Assembly: GCA_016713245.1 (NCBI GenBank) | Contig: JADJPM010000001.1 | Coordinates: 1,116,001 to 1,180,000 of the forward strand | DNA from: Verrucomicrobiaceae bacterium | Lineage (GTDB): Bacteria; Verrucomicrobiota; Verrucomicrobiia; Verrucomicrobiales; Verrucomicrobiaceae | DNA length: 64,000 nt | Direction of reading: 5' to 3' | Shown: one piece after another, positions 10,593 through 19,408 of the stretch | How positions within the stretch are numbered: the stretch's first letter is position 1 | How the letters are laid out: every line of letters starts with the position of its first letter | Notes under the pieces: generated by a model | What the model saw: the letters and a program-made list of their open reading frames with translations, nothing else | Database searches by the model: none | Told to the model about the DNA's origin: nothing | Made by a program: the position numbers and the translations under genes

Positions 10593-10891
10593 TCGGGAGT
10601 TTCGGGTTTCAAGTTTCAGGTTTCAAGTTCCGCGAGCCGGATTTCTCCGTGCTTCGAGCCAAACTACACGGGTCACTGACAAACTCCGGGAGCAGAGGCT
10701 CGCCTCTTCATATACAAAGCGCTACCACGACCGCCAACCTGGCGGACAGCGCATCACCAGCTTCTCAAAACAGCCGAATTGGTAAAAAGCTATTGCTTCA
10801 AGGGAGGCTTTTGTGGTTACAATCAGCCTATTAAAGCGGCTGTCAGGACGAATACGCTTCCGTATGGATTAAACTACCCTGTACTCACCTT
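10593..10891. other. Intergenic region upstream of FG-GAP gene
   Basis: The first 40 bases (10593-10633) carry direct words of the type tttcaggtttcaag, the left half of a hairpin whose complete form is at 13588-13665. The remainder must hold the aat and FG-GAP promoters, but I see no convincing -35/-10 pair and no RNA gene. Confidence 0.5.
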
Positions 10892-13381
10892 ATGCGCACG
10901 TTTCTCATCATCCCTATTGCGCTATGCACCAGCGCCCTTGCCGACACCCCCTCGCGGCGTGATCCAAAAGCGGTGCCAGAGGGCTTGGCTAAGTCCGATT
11001 GGCAAAACATTCGTGCCGCATATGAGACGGGTCGTCATTCCTTTCAGTCGGTCGAAGGCGGTTGGCAGGCAATCAATCCGGGCCAGCAATGGACGACCAC
11101 TTTTGACCGGCGGGGCTTCCTGACGCGTCCGCGTGAGGGCAACTGGAGCTGGGGTCTCGAGCTGACGAGATACGGCTACGGTGCAGCACAACGAGAGATT
11201 AGGGGGACCCCCATCGTGAAGGCGGCGGGCCAGCGACTTAGCTACCAGTGGGACGCAAATGTACAGGAGTGGTTCGTCAACGATCAGCGTGGACTGGAAC
11301 ATGGCTTCACTGTCAATAAACGCCCTGCGCAGCCTTCTGGCGGTCTCCCGCTTTCCCCGCCCTCCACCCTCATCTTCACGCTGGCAACGCGTGGCAGCCT
11401 GACTCCCAGGGTGAGCGCTGATGCACAAGCCGTGCTCTATCAGGATGCCAGTGGCAACACAGTACTGAACTACGCCGGTCTGAAGGTGTGGGACGCCGAC
11501 GGCAAGGTGCTGCCTTCCCGCTTTGAACCCGCCGGGGAAGGCGCTGTGCGTCTGCATGTGACGGAACACGGCGCCCGTTACCCGCTGACCATCGACCCAA
11601 TCGCCCAGCAGGCGTATGTCAAAGCTAGTAACACCGGAGCTGATGACCTGTTCGGTCTATCGGTATCGATTTCAGGAGACACGGTGGCGGTTGGCGCACT
11701 GTGGGAAGACAGCAGCACAACGGGGATCAACAGCACACCCGATGATGCGGCTGCGGATTCAGGCGCGGTCTATGTCTTCGTCCGTAGTGGAGGGGCGTGG
11801 ACACAGCAGGCTTTCTTGAAATCCAGCAATTCGCAGGCAGGAGACCACTTTGGTGCTTCGGTTTCCATCTCGAATGAGACTCTAATTGTTGGGGCTCCGG
11901 CAGAGGACAGCCAGACGACAGGGATTAACAGCACGCCCGATGAGTTCGCCTCACAATCCGGGGCGGCCTACGTTTTCGTGCGGAGCGGGGCGATCTGGAC
12001 CCAGCAAGCCTACCTCAAAGCCAGTAACACTGGCGTGGGGGACTTTTTTGGTGACAGGGTGGCAATCGATGCTGATACCGTGGTGGTAGGAGCGCGTGGC
12101 GAGGCAAGCAGTAGCACCGGGGTAAACAGCACTTCCAATAACAGTGCACCGAACGCAGGTGCCGCGTATGTCTTTGTGCGGAGTGGATCGACGTGGGCAC
12201 AGCAGGCCTACCTCAAAGCCAGCAACACGGGCGGCCTGGACACTTTTGGTTACTCTTTGGCACTGTCGCGGGACACCGTGGTTGTCGGTGCGATCCGTGA
12301 AGATAGCGATACGACAGGAGTCAACAGCATACCCAACGAGCTGGCTACCAACGCGGGAGCAGCCTACGTCTTTTTCAGGAACGGGACGACTTGGACGCAG
12401 CAAGCTTTTCTCAAAGCGAGCAACACAGGAGCGAATGACTTCTATGGTGTTTCCGTTGCCATCTCTGGAGACACTTTGGTGGTAGGATCCGATGCTGAGG
12501 ACAGCAGCACCACGGGCGTGAACAGCACCCCCAATGAGAGTGCCGATGGCGCTGGTGCGGCCTATGTTTATGTGCGAAGCGGGACGACCTGGACCCAGCA
12601 AGCCTACCTCAAGGCCAGCAACACCGGCACGGGAGATAATTTCGGCAGCTCGGTGGCGATCAATGAGAATACGCTGGTCGTGGGTGCGTGGCTGGAGGAC
12701 AGCAGCACTGCTGGAGTAAACACCACACCCAACGAAGCAGCCACTGATGCTGGTGCCGCCTATGTGTTTACCCGGACAGGCTCAGTCTGGACGCAAGATG
12801 CCTATCTGAAGGCAGGGAATCCCGGCGCGGCGGATTACTTTGGGCGGGATGTGGCTATCTCGGGGGACACGGTCATCGTCGGAGCCTATGAAGAAGACAG
12901 CGGCAGTACGGGTGTGAACAGCTCGCCCAATGAGAGCGCGAGCCGATCCGGGGCGACATACTTCTTTACAGGCTTCAATCCCGTGGCGGATTCCGATAGC
13001 GATGGCCTGCTGGACTCGTGGGAACTCATGCACTGGCCGACGAGGAGCGGACACAGCGCGCTCGACGACAACGATCACGATGGGTATGTGGAACTGTTGG
13101 AACTCGCGCTGGGTCTGAACCCTACGCAGTCCAATCCCGGTGCGTTGCCGCCGCTCACGCAGGAGGGTGGGTACCTGACGATGACCATCACAAAGCAGCC
13201 TGGTGTCAGCTACGAGGTCCAGAGTGCAGGCACGCTCACCCCTGCGCAGCCGGGCTTCTTCAGCCCAGCCAGCACGACGGTTCTCATCGACAACGCCACC
13301 ACGCTGAAGGTGCGTGACAACACGCTCATAGGCACGCCGCCGTCCCGCTTCATGCGCATGAAGGTCACGACAGCCCCGTGA
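10892..13381 (+). CDS. Secreted FG-GAP/beta-propeller repeat protein
   Basis: 829 residues with a signal peptide (MRTFLIIPIALCTSALA). Residues about 20-240 form a unique N-terminal region. Then come seven tandem repeats of 66 residues, each beginning KASNTGxxDxFG and running through VSISGDTVVVGA, the FG-GAP-like core, to GAAYVFVRSGxTWTQQAYL. Such repeats build integrin-like beta-propellers. After them is a DSDSDGLLDSWELMH calcium-binding-like motif, then LELALGLNPTQ and a short beta-rich terminal domain. No catalytic residues are evident; adhesion or surface display is plausible but inferred. The gene is inserted between a complete and a partial aat. Confidence 0.85.
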   Translation: MRTFLIIPIALCTSALADTPSRRDPKAVPEGLAKSDWQNIRAAYETGRHSFQSVEGGWQAINPGQQWTTTFDRRGFLTRPREGNWSWGLELTRYGYGAAQREIRGTPIVKAAGQRLSYQWDANVQEWFVNDQRGLEHGFTVNKRPAQPSGGLPLSPPSTLIFTLATRGSLTPRVSADAQAVLYQDASGNTVLNYAGLKVWDADGKVLPSRFEPAGEGAVRLHVTEHGARYPLTIDPIAQQAYVKASNTGADDLFGLSVSISGDTVAVGALWEDSSTTGINSTPDDAAADSGAVYVFVRSGGAWTQQAFLKSSNSQAGDHFGASVSISNETLIVGAPAEDSQTTGINSTPDEFASQSGAAYVFVRSGAIWTQQAYLKASNTGVGDFFGDRVAIDADTVVVGARGEASSSTGVNSTSNNSAPNAGAAYVFVRSGSTWAQQAYLKASNTGGLDTFGYSLALSRDTVVVGAIREDSDTTGVNSIPNELATNAGAAYVFFRNGTTWTQQAFLKASNTGANDFYGVSVAISGDTLVVGSDAEDSSTTGVNSTPNESADGAGAAYVYVRSGTTWTQQAYLKASNTGTGDNFGSSVAINENTLVVGAWLEDSSTAGVNTTPNEAATDAGAAYVFTRTGSVWTQDAYLKAGNPGAADYFGRDVAISGDTVIVGAYEEDSGSTGVNSSPNESASRSGATYFFTGFNPVADSDSDGLLDSWELMHWPTRSGHSALDDNDHDGYVELLELALGLNPTQSNPGALPPLTQEGGYLTMTITKQPGVSYEVQSAGTLTPAQPGFFSPASTTVLIDNATTLKVRDNTLIGTPPSRFMRMKVTTAP
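11621..13006 (+). repeat. Seven tandem 198-bp coding repeats (66 codons each)
   Basis: The codon for Lys of K(A/S)SN recurs at 11621, 11819, 12017, 12215, 12413, 12611 and 12809, an invariant spacing of 198 bp. The units have diverged in sequence but not in length. Confidence 0.85.
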
Positions 13382-13420
13382 ATCAATACCTTCACTGAGC
13401 CTGGCACATGAGGCAGCACC

Positions 13421-13583
13421 ATCCTTGGTGTCGAGGATGGTCTCATTGAGACAGGTGGCCTCCCGATCCGAGCCGCCGCACATCTTCGGCCGATACCACG
13501 AAATCGAGCCATCATCGTCCCCCCATCGGGAACACGCCTTCACAGTAGGCGTTCAGGAGGTCGAGAGGTTCAATTTGCGGCAT
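13421..13583 (-). pseudogene. Decayed copy of aat 5' end
   Basis: Reading on the minus strand from 13583, the sequence repeats the start of aat (MPQIEPLDLLNAYCEGVFPMG), then has one extra base in the CCCC run at 13520-13524. It continues as DDGSISWYRPKM, loses the part corresponding to about residues 36-77 of aat, and resumes with LNETILDT. The stretch 13481-13615 matches 10491-10624 with only a few differences. It cannot encode a functional transferase. Confidence 0.85.
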
Positions 13584-13673
13584 TCGGGAGTTTCAGGTTC
13601 CAAGTTTCAGGTTTCAGGTTAGTTCACGATGCTTGCAACTTGAAACCTGGAACTTGAAACTACTCCCCGAATG
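13584..13673. repeat. Word hairpin spanning the divergent aat'/pgsA starts
   Basis: The left arm (cattcgggagtttcaggttc, then further tttcaggtt words) and the right arm (aacttgaaacctggaacttg to ctccccgaatg) are reverse complements. The ATG of pgsA (13671) and the ATG of the aat remnant (13583) sit symmetrically at the two ends, both in the context cccgaatg. Confidence 0.75.
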
Positions 13674-14243
13674 AACCTCGCCCTCCAGATCACGATTTTG
13701 CGCATCCTGCTCATCCCGGTCTTCATCGGGCTGGTGATCTACTATGGCGAAAGCGTCCGCGAGGGCGCGGCGAATGAATCGCTGCGGCTTTGGGCGGCGG
13801 CGGTGTTTGGCATCGCGGCCATCAGTGATGCCATCGACGGCTGGATCGCGCGGCGTTTCAACCAAATCACCCGCCTCGGCACCATCCTCGATCCGCTGGC
13901 GGACAAGCTGCTCATGCTCGCGGCCATCGTCACGCTCAGCTTCACCTCCTGGCCGCAGCATTTTCCGCTCTGGTTCCCGGTCATCGTCATCTTTCGCGAC
14001 ATGGCCTCCATCGGCGGGGCCTTCCTCGTAGATCATTTTGCGGGCAAATGCGTCGTGAAGCCGCACTGGACCGGCAAAGTTGCCACCTTTTTCCAAATCA
14101 CGGCCATTTCATGGGTTTTGCTCGATGTGAGGTTTGTGGACCGCGTGTGGCCCACAGCGCTGGCGACCCTCTTCACGCTGATTTCCGGCTTCCTCTACCT
14201 CGCAGATGGTGTGCGGCAGGTTAAAGCCGCCGGGCAGGATTGA
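13671..14243 (+). CDS. pgsA: CDP-diacylglycerol--glycerol-3-phosphate 3-phosphatidyltransferase
   Basis: 190 residues, an integral membrane protein with about five helices. It makes phosphatidylglycerophosphate from CDP-diacylglycerol and glycerol-3-phosphate, the committed step to phosphatidylglycerol and cardiolipin. The CDP-alcohol phosphotransferase motif D-G-x2-A-R-x8-G-x3-D-x3-D is complete: Asp56, Gly57, Ala60, Arg61, Gly70, Asp74, Asp78. The related family members cannot be fully excluded, but the length and the neighbouring housekeeping gene der fit PgsA. The start codon lies at the end of a palindrome, which may affect translation. Confidence 0.87.
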   Translation: MNLALQITILRILLIPVFIGLVIYYGESVREGAANESLRLWAAAVFGIAAISDAIDGWIARRFNQITRLGTILDPLADKLLMLAAIVTLSFTSWPQHFPLWFPVIVIFRDMASIGGAFLVDHFAGKCVVKPHWTGKVATFFQITAISWVLLDVRFVDRVWPTALATLFTLISGFLYLADGVRQVKAAGQD

Positions 14244-14272
14244 CTCATGCCTCGCGGCATGCTCTGTGAACA

Positions 14273-15649
14273 ATGCTCAAAACCGTCGCCATCGTCGGCC
14301 GACCCAACGTCGGCAAATCCGCGCTTTTTAACCGCCTCGCGGGCAAAAACATCTCCATCGTCCATGACCTGGCCGGCGTGACGCGTGACCGCATCACCGC
14401 CCAATGCCGCAAAGGCCCCGCGTGGTTCGAGATCATGGACACCGGCGGCATCGGTGCGAACACCGAGGATGTGCTGACCGATCAGGTGCAGACGGAGGCC
14501 TCCATCGCCCTCGATGTGGCGGACCTGCTCCTCTTCGTCGTCGATATCATGGACGGCGTCACCACCATCGATGCCACGCTCGCCCGCGAGCTGCGCCGCA
14601 CCACGAAGCCCGTCATCCTCGTCTGCAACAAGGCCGATTCACCTTCGCGGAAGCTTCACTCGGGCGAATTTGCCCGCCTCGGCTTCGAGAGCTACGTCGA
14701 AGTCAGCGCCGCGCATGGCAAAGGCATCGACGACCTCATCGCGATGATCGCCGAGAAGCTCGATTTGAAAGAATCGACCGAAACAGCGGAAGCCATCGCT
14801 GGTGATAACGTGCGCCCGTTGAAGATCGCCATCGTCGGCAGGCCGAACGCGGGCAAATCCTCGCTTGTGAACGCCGTTCTCGGTGAGGATCGAGCCATCG
14901 TAAGCGAAGTGGCCGGCACGACGCGTGATGCGCTGGACCTTGAGGCCACCTACAACGGCAAGCGCTACCAGCTCATCGACACCGCCGGCATCCGCCGCCG
15001 GGCCAAGCTCGATAGCTATGTGGAGATCTCCAGCGTCGATCGCAGCATTCAGAGCATCAAACGAGCAGATCTCGTGCTGCTCGTGGTCGATTGCGCCGAC
15101 GGCGCGAAGATGCAGGACCGCAAAATCGCCCAGATCATCATGGAGACGCGGAAGCCCTGCATCCTCGTCATGAACAAGTGGGATCTCTTCCATCCCAGCG
15201 GGAAGCAAAAAGACCGCGTCGAGCATCTGGAGGAGCTCATGCGCCGCGAGTTCTTCTTCCTCAGCTACGCCCCGCTCATCGCCATCTCCGCGAAGAACAA
15301 GGAACACATCGGCAAGCTCTTCGTGCAGGTCGAAAAGGTGCGCCAGGGAGCGCAAAACCGCATCAGCACCGGAGCTTTGAACCGCCTGCTCGGTCAAGCC
15401 ATCGAAAACACCCCCGGTGCCCTCGGCCGCAGCACGCACAGCTTCAAGCTCCTCTACGCCACGCAGGTGAACGAGGCCGCCGATTTCGCCATCCCCATCC
15501 CGCACTTCGTCCTTTTCGCCAACCGCGCCTCCAGGCTCACCGAGGGCTACACCCGCTACCTCGAAAAAGTCATCCGCGATGAATGGCCCGCCCCCGGCGT
15601 GCCCTTCCGCATGAGCGTTCGCGGCAAGGGACCGAAGAAGGAGCGGTGA
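14273..15649 (+). CDS. der: Ribosome biogenesis GTPase Der (EngA)
   Basis: 458 residues with two tandem GTPase domains, the hallmark of Der. The first P-loop is GRPNVGKS at 9-16, with switch II DTGG and NKAD. The second P-loop is GRPNAGKS near residue 188, with DTAG and NKWD. The C-terminal 100 residues form the KH-like domain ending in RGKGPKK, which binds rRNA. Der is needed for 50S subunit maturation. It is 29 bp behind pgsA and probably in the same transcript; a strong hairpin follows. Confidence 0.96.
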   Translation: MLKTVAIVGRPNVGKSALFNRLAGKNISIVHDLAGVTRDRITAQCRKGPAWFEIMDTGGIGANTEDVLTDQVQTEASIALDVADLLLFVVDIMDGVTTIDATLARELRRTTKPVILVCNKADSPSRKLHSGEFARLGFESYVEVSAAHGKGIDDLIAMIAEKLDLKESTETAEAIAGDNVRPLKIAIVGRPNAGKSSLVNAVLGEDRAIVSEVAGTTRDALDLEATYNGKRYQLIDTAGIRRRAKLDSYVEISSVDRSIQSIKRADLVLLVVDCADGAKMQDRKIAQIIMETRKPCILVMNKWDLFHPSGKQKDRVEHLEELMRREFFFLSYAPLIAISAKNKEHIGKLFVQVEKVRQGAQNRISTGALNRLLGQAIENTPGALGRSTHSFKLLYATQVNEAADFAIPIPHFVLFANRASRLTEGYTRYLEKVIRDEWPAPGVPFRMSVRGKGPKKER

Positions 15650-15683
15650 AAACGGATGCGTCGCCGGAAGGACGTATTTGTAT

Positions 15684-15741
15684 GTTGTTCACGCTTTAGC
15701 GTGTCCGGGGGGAACGGGGAACACGCTAAAGCGTGAACAAC
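15684..15741. terminator. Perfect 21-bp stem hairpin between convergent genes
   Basis: Arms 15684-15704 and 15721-15741 are exact reverse complements with a 16-base G-rich loop. Each arm also contains its own small palindrome (cacgctttagcgtg). It lies between the stops of der and the convergent isomerase gene, so a bidirectional terminator role is likely, though no long T run follows. It could equally be a dispersed REP-like element. Confidence 0.6.
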
Positions 15742-15756
15742 GTACCCAGAAACACC

Positions 15757-16671
15757 TCAAGCCAGCAGCGGCCTGAGCATATCGCAAATCTCCGGCACTT
15801 TGACGAAGGGGTCTTCCTTGGTCTCGAACTCCAGTGTGAACCAGCCCTGGTAATTCGCATCCCGCATGATCTGGAGCACGCGTTTCACATCGCTCGGCTC
15901 GGCTTCTTTGGCGCCTTCGCGTTTGATCTCCATCTTGAGCTGCACGTTGACGGCATACGGCGCGATCTTGGCGAGGTCGGCATAAGGATCGGCGGTGTGG
16001 AAGTTGCCGCTGTCGAGGTTGATGCCCGCCCAGGGGCTTTTGGCGGCCTGCACCATCTTCACGAGGTTGTCCGGCAGCGCCACGATGCCGCCGTGGTTCT
16101 CCAGACCGAGGAACACACCCTTCTTGCCCGCGTAGTCGAGGCACTCTTGATAGGACGCGAGGCAGTTGGCGACGGCTTCTTCTTCGCTGAGGCTCTTTTC
16201 CTTCGCTCCGGCAAAGACGCGAATGTGCGGTGCCCCCATCACAGCGGAGTGATCGATCCACTTCTTCGTGTAGGCGATCTGCTCGCTGAGCTTGTCGCCC
16301 TTTGGCAAGGCAAAGTTGTTCCCCACGGCCGTGCCCGCGATCTGCACGCCACGCAGGTAGGCACGACGCTTCACTTCGAGCAGGAAGGCCTCATCGACTT
16401 CCGGCGGGAAGAAGTAGCTCGTCAGCTCGGCTCCGGGGATGTTGTTGTCGCCACACCAGTCGATGAAATCGAGGATGCTCCACTGTGGGCGGTCGCCTTT
16501 GGGCTTCTGCTGCTTGTCACGCATCCACTGGAAGTACTCGCGGAACGAATACGCCGCGACACCGAGCTGCATGCGGCTTTTGCCAGGGCGATTGATCGGC
16601 TCAATGGCTGGAAGCGAGGTGACGGTGAGCGCACCGAGGCTGGTGGAAAGGAAATGACGACGGGAGATCAT
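15757..16671 (-). CDS. Exported TIM-barrel sugar phosphate isomerase/epimerase family protein
   Basis: 304 residues from the ATG at 16671. That start was chosen because it opens with a twin-arginine signal, MISRRHFLSTSLGALTV, and the open frame upstream is only antisense to the neighbouring gene. The rest is an AP-endonuclease-family-2/xylose-isomerase-like barrel with LGVAAYSFREYF, FIDWCGDNNIPGAELTSYFF, FLGLENHGG and GINLDSGNF, ending in WFTLEFETKEDPF; the acidic residues in these motifs are the usual metal ligands. Such exported family members are numerous in Verrucomicrobia and Planctomycetes and act on unknown sugars. It is divergent from the esterase at 16723. Confidence 0.85.
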   Translation of the reverse strand: MISRRHFLSTSLGALTVTSLPAIEPINRPGKSRMQLGVAAYSFREYFQWMRDKQQKPKGDRPQWSILDFIDWCGDNNIPGAELTSYFFPPEVDEAFLLEVKRRAYLRGVQIAGTAVGNNFALPKGDKLSEQIAYTKKWIDHSAVMGAPHIRVFAGAKEKSLSEEEAVANCLASYQECLDYAGKKGVFLGLENHGGIVALPDNLVKMVQAAKSPWAGINLDSGNFHTADPYADLAKIAPYAVNVQLKMEIKREGAKEAEPSDVKRVLQIMRDANYQGWFTLEFETKEDPFVKVPEICDMLRPLLA

Positions 16672-16722
16672 GGCGGCTGAAAGAACGGGTTGGAATGGCA
16701 GGATTAACAGACTTCCAACCTC

Positions 16723-17901
16723 ATGAACAAGCTTTCTCTTTTCACTGCCGCTCTCTTTTTGACCTCCCTCGCCCAGGCGGAGCCTGTGAAGGTCAAACTC
16801 TGGCCGAAAGGCGCTCCGCTGGCAAAGGGCAACGAGGACAAGGACCAGCCCTTCATCAATGTATGGGCCGCAGCGAAGGAGAAGGCGAATGGTGCGGCCT
16901 TTGTGGTGTGCCCTGGTGGTGGTTATGGCGGCCTCGCGGCCGATCATGAAGGCGTGCAGGTGGCGAAGTGGTTCAACGGGATCGGCGTGAGCGCTTTTGT
17001 GCTGCATTACCGACTCGGCACGAGCGGCTATCACTTTCCCACGCAGCTCATCGACGTGCAGCGGGCCATCCGCCATGTGCGAGCGAATGCGAAGCTGTAT
17101 GGCATCGATCCGGAGCGCATCGGCATCATCGGCTTCAGCGCCGGCGGTCACCTCACCTCGATGGCGGCGACGATGTTTGACGAAAAGCCCGCAGGCATGA
17201 CGAACGATGCCGTCGATCAAGTCAGTGCTCGCCCGACAGTCGCCGCACCGACGTATCCGGTGATCTCGATGATCGAGGACTACGGCCACAAAGGCTCGCG
17301 GAAGAATCTGCTCGGCCCGAATGACAATGACGAGCTGGCCAAACACGTCAGCACCGAACTGCGCGTGACGGCGAACACGCCGCCGATCTTCATCTTCCAC
17401 ACGGATGACGATACGGTGGTGCCCGCGGAGAATCCCGTCGCGTTTTACCTCGCCTGCCGGAAGCACAAAGTGCCCGCGGAGCTGCACATCTACAAACCGG
17501 GGCCGCACGGCGTGGGCCTTTATCTCGGTGATCCCGTGCTCGGCACCTGGAGCGGCCATCTGCGCGACTGGTTGCGCAATCAAGGCTTCCTCAAACCGGC
17601 CAAGCGCACCGCCATCAACGGCAAAGTCACCGTCAATGGCACGCCGGTGAGCTGGGGCAGCGTCATCTTCACGCCGGAAGATCCCAGTGCACCGGTCGCC
17701 TGCGCTCGGGTGATGCGTGGAAACTTCAAACTCGATGAGAAGACAGGGCCGGTGGTGGGCAAGGCCAAGCTCACGGTCAGCTACAGTGCGGCCGATGTGC
17801 CCGGTCTCGAAACGGCTGACGGCACCGTGACGACGAAGAACGATTGGTCATTCGAAGTCGTCGAAGGTGCGAAGGATGTGGTGCTCGAAGTGAAGCGCTG
17901 A
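16723..17901 (+). CDS. Secreted alpha/beta-hydrolase esterase with C-terminal beta domain
   Basis: 392 residues with signal peptide MNKLSLFTAALFLTSLAQA. The hydrolase domain has the oxyanion motif CPGGGYGGLA, the nucleophile elbow GFSAGGHL, an Asp in HTDDDTVVP and a His in GPHGVGL, the pattern of acetyl-esterase/feruloyl-esterase-like enzymes. After about residue 285 there is a second domain (INGKVTVNGTPVSWGSVIFTP) resembling carboxypeptidase-regulatory-like or transthyretin-like folds used in PVC lipoproteins. It probably removes acyl groups from polysaccharides; the substrate is not predictable. Divergent from the TIM-barrel gene, with 51 bp between. Confidence 0.87.
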   Translation: MNKLSLFTAALFLTSLAQAEPVKVKLWPKGAPLAKGNEDKDQPFINVWAAAKEKANGAAFVVCPGGGYGGLAADHEGVQVAKWFNGIGVSAFVLHYRLGTSGYHFPTQLIDVQRAIRHVRANAKLYGIDPERIGIIGFSAGGHLTSMAATMFDEKPAGMTNDAVDQVSARPTVAAPTYPVISMIEDYGHKGSRKNLLGPNDNDELAKHVSTELRVTANTPPIFIFHTDDDTVVPAENPVAFYLACRKHKVPAELHIYKPGPHGVGLYLGDPVLGTWSGHLRDWLRNQGFLKPAKRTAINGKVTVNGTPVSWGSVIFTPEDPSAPVACARVMRGNFKLDEKTGPVVGKAKLTVSYSAADVPGLETADGTVTTKNDWSFEVVEGAKDVVLEVKR

Positions 17902-17904
17902 GGC

Positions 17905-19314
17905 TCATTTTCGCTTTGGCATGGCTCCCAGAGCCGGTCCGTTGTCCGCTGGCATGGAGGCGTGCCACGACAACAAGGCCTTGGACATGCGATTGACGAT
18001 GTCGGCATGCTGCGCGGCGAGATTGGTGGTTTCTCCGCGATCTTTGGCGAGGTCATAAAGCTGCGGCTGGGTGCCATCATACTCGCAGAGCAGCTTCCAG
18101 TGTCCTTCTCGCATCGCGAGGTCGGGCAGGCGTTCTTTGAGTTTGTCACTCACGGTCTTCCGGTCAGGTGGACGACGCCAAAAGATGGGGGCGGTGCGTG
18201 AAACCTCGTTTTTGCCCAGCAGTGCCGGAGCGATGTTTTCCCCATCAAAGGCGATGTCTTTGGCCTCAATGCCTGCGATGGACAGCAGCGAAGGGGCGAG
18301 GTCAAAGGCGGCGAAGATGGATTTCGCATTCACGCTGCCTGCCTTGGCTTTTTCGATCAGGCCAGGTCCCCAAACGATGAGCGGAGAGCGTGTGCCGCCT
18401 TCATACAGCGTCGTCTTTGAGCCGCGAAAGGGGCCTGCGCTGCCGGCGCCCGGCTCGGGGCCATTGTCCGAGCAAATGAGCAGCAGCGTGTTGTCACAGA
18501 GCGTGGGCGAGGATCGCAGATGGTCAAAAAGCCGTCCGAACTGCGTGTCCATGGCCTCCAGCACGGCGAGATACTTACCGCGCTTGTCCTCGGCCCATTT
18601 TTCAACCGGCGGCCACCAGGGACCATGGACATCATCCGGCCAGAGATTGACGAAGAAAGGCTTCTTGGCTGCCACCGCCTTGTCGATGAAGGGAATCGCG
18701 GCATCGACGAAGCCGGTGGTGATTTTAGAGCGCTGCATCCACGTCACCGGCTGGCCGAGGCGCTCGGCATCCGCCCAGATTTTACCCGGTTGTTGATCCC
18801 CAGGCTTCATCGTCATGGGCAAAAGCTTTGCGCCCATGCCTTCGAAGTTCGTGAGTGACTCATCAAAGCCGTAAGCGCTGATCGGAGGGGCGTCATCGAC
18901 ATCCCGCTGACCTCCCAGATGCCACTTGCCGAAGTGGCCGGTGGCATAGCCGTTTTGCTGAAGCACACGGGCGAGCGTCGGTGCCTTCGGATCGAGCCAC
19001 TGGGCGCAGCCGCGACGCTCGTTGTCTGCCCGGTTATTGAGAAAGGAATGGATGCGCCAGCGCTGCGGATACTGCCCGGTCGTCAGCGCACACCGCGACG
19101 GCGAGCAGATGGGCGAGTTCACATGAAACTGTTCAAAACGAATCCCTTCCGCCGCGAGACGATCAATGTTCGGTGTCTTCGCGTCCTTGTTTCCGAAGCA
19201 GGAAAAGTCTCCCCAGCCCATGTCATCGATGAAGACCATGACGATGTTTGGCTGTGCTGCGTGAAGCGAAGGGCAAAGGGCGAAAAGGAAGAATAGAACT
19301 CGAAGCATCCGCAT
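17905..19314 (-). CDS. Secreted sulfatase, arylsulfatase A type
   Basis: 469 residues from the chosen ATG at 19314, which gives a clean signal peptide MRMLRVLFFLFALCPSLHA; further in-frame starts exist up to 19377. Metal-binding Asp30-Asp31 (VFIDDMGWGD) and the sulfatase signature CSPSRCALTTG, whose first Cys (about 70) would be converted to formylglycine, are present, as are GHFGKWHLGG and CSDNGPEPG. It would hydrolyse sulfate esters of a sulfated polysaccharide in the periplasm or outside. No anaerobic maturase or FGE is in the window, so activation depends on a gene elsewhere. It is downstream of and on the same strand as the PHP hydrolase gene. Confidence 0.93.
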   Translation of the reverse strand: MRMLRVLFFLFALCPSLHAAQPNIVMVFIDDMGWGDFSCFGNKDAKTPNIDRLAAEGIRFEQFHVNSPICSPSRCALTTGQYPQRWRIHSFLNNRADNERRGCAQWLDPKAPTLARVLQQNGYATGHFGKWHLGGQRDVDDAPPISAYGFDESLTNFEGMGAKLLPMTMKPGDQQPGKIWADAERLGQPVTWMQRSKITTGFVDAAIPFIDKAVAAKKPFFVNLWPDDVHGPWWPPVEKWAEDKRGKYLAVLEAMDTQFGRLFDHLRSSPTLCDNTLLLICSDNGPEPGAGSAGPFRGSKTTLYEGGTRSPLIVWGPGLIEKAKAGSVNAKSIFAAFDLAPSLLSIAGIEAKDIAFDGENIAPALLGKNEVSRTAPIFWRRPPDRKTVSDKLKERLPDLAMREGHWKLLCEYDGTQPQLYDLAKDRGETTNLAAQHADIVNRMSKALLSWHASMPADNGPALGAMPKRK

Positions 19315-19408
19315 CAAACGCAGCGACATCAGCCGCATTGCACACCAGGCGCTCGTCCAGCTATTCAGAAGGCACATCCATCTGCTCGATGCTGGATTGG
19401 TCCCAGCG

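Noticed and set aside
7872..10679. Two long plus-strand frames (440 and 493 codons) across the kinase, sigma and aat genes
   Set aside because: They are antisense to genes with recognised motifs and have Arg/His/Gln-rich composition typical of shadows.
11621..13006. Tandem 198-bp units as a satellite or CRISPR-like array
   Set aside because: The units are in frame and encode FG-GAP-type blades; the repetition is explained by protein structure.
12782..13543. 253-codon minus-strand frame beginning like aat
   Set aside because: Only the first 50 residues derive from the aat remnant; the rest is antisense to the FG-GAP gene.
15757..17583. 608-codon frame extending the TIM-barrel protein N-terminally by about 300 residues
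   Set aside because: The extension is antisense to the esterase at 16723, and a Tat signal starts at 16671; the short form is the gene.
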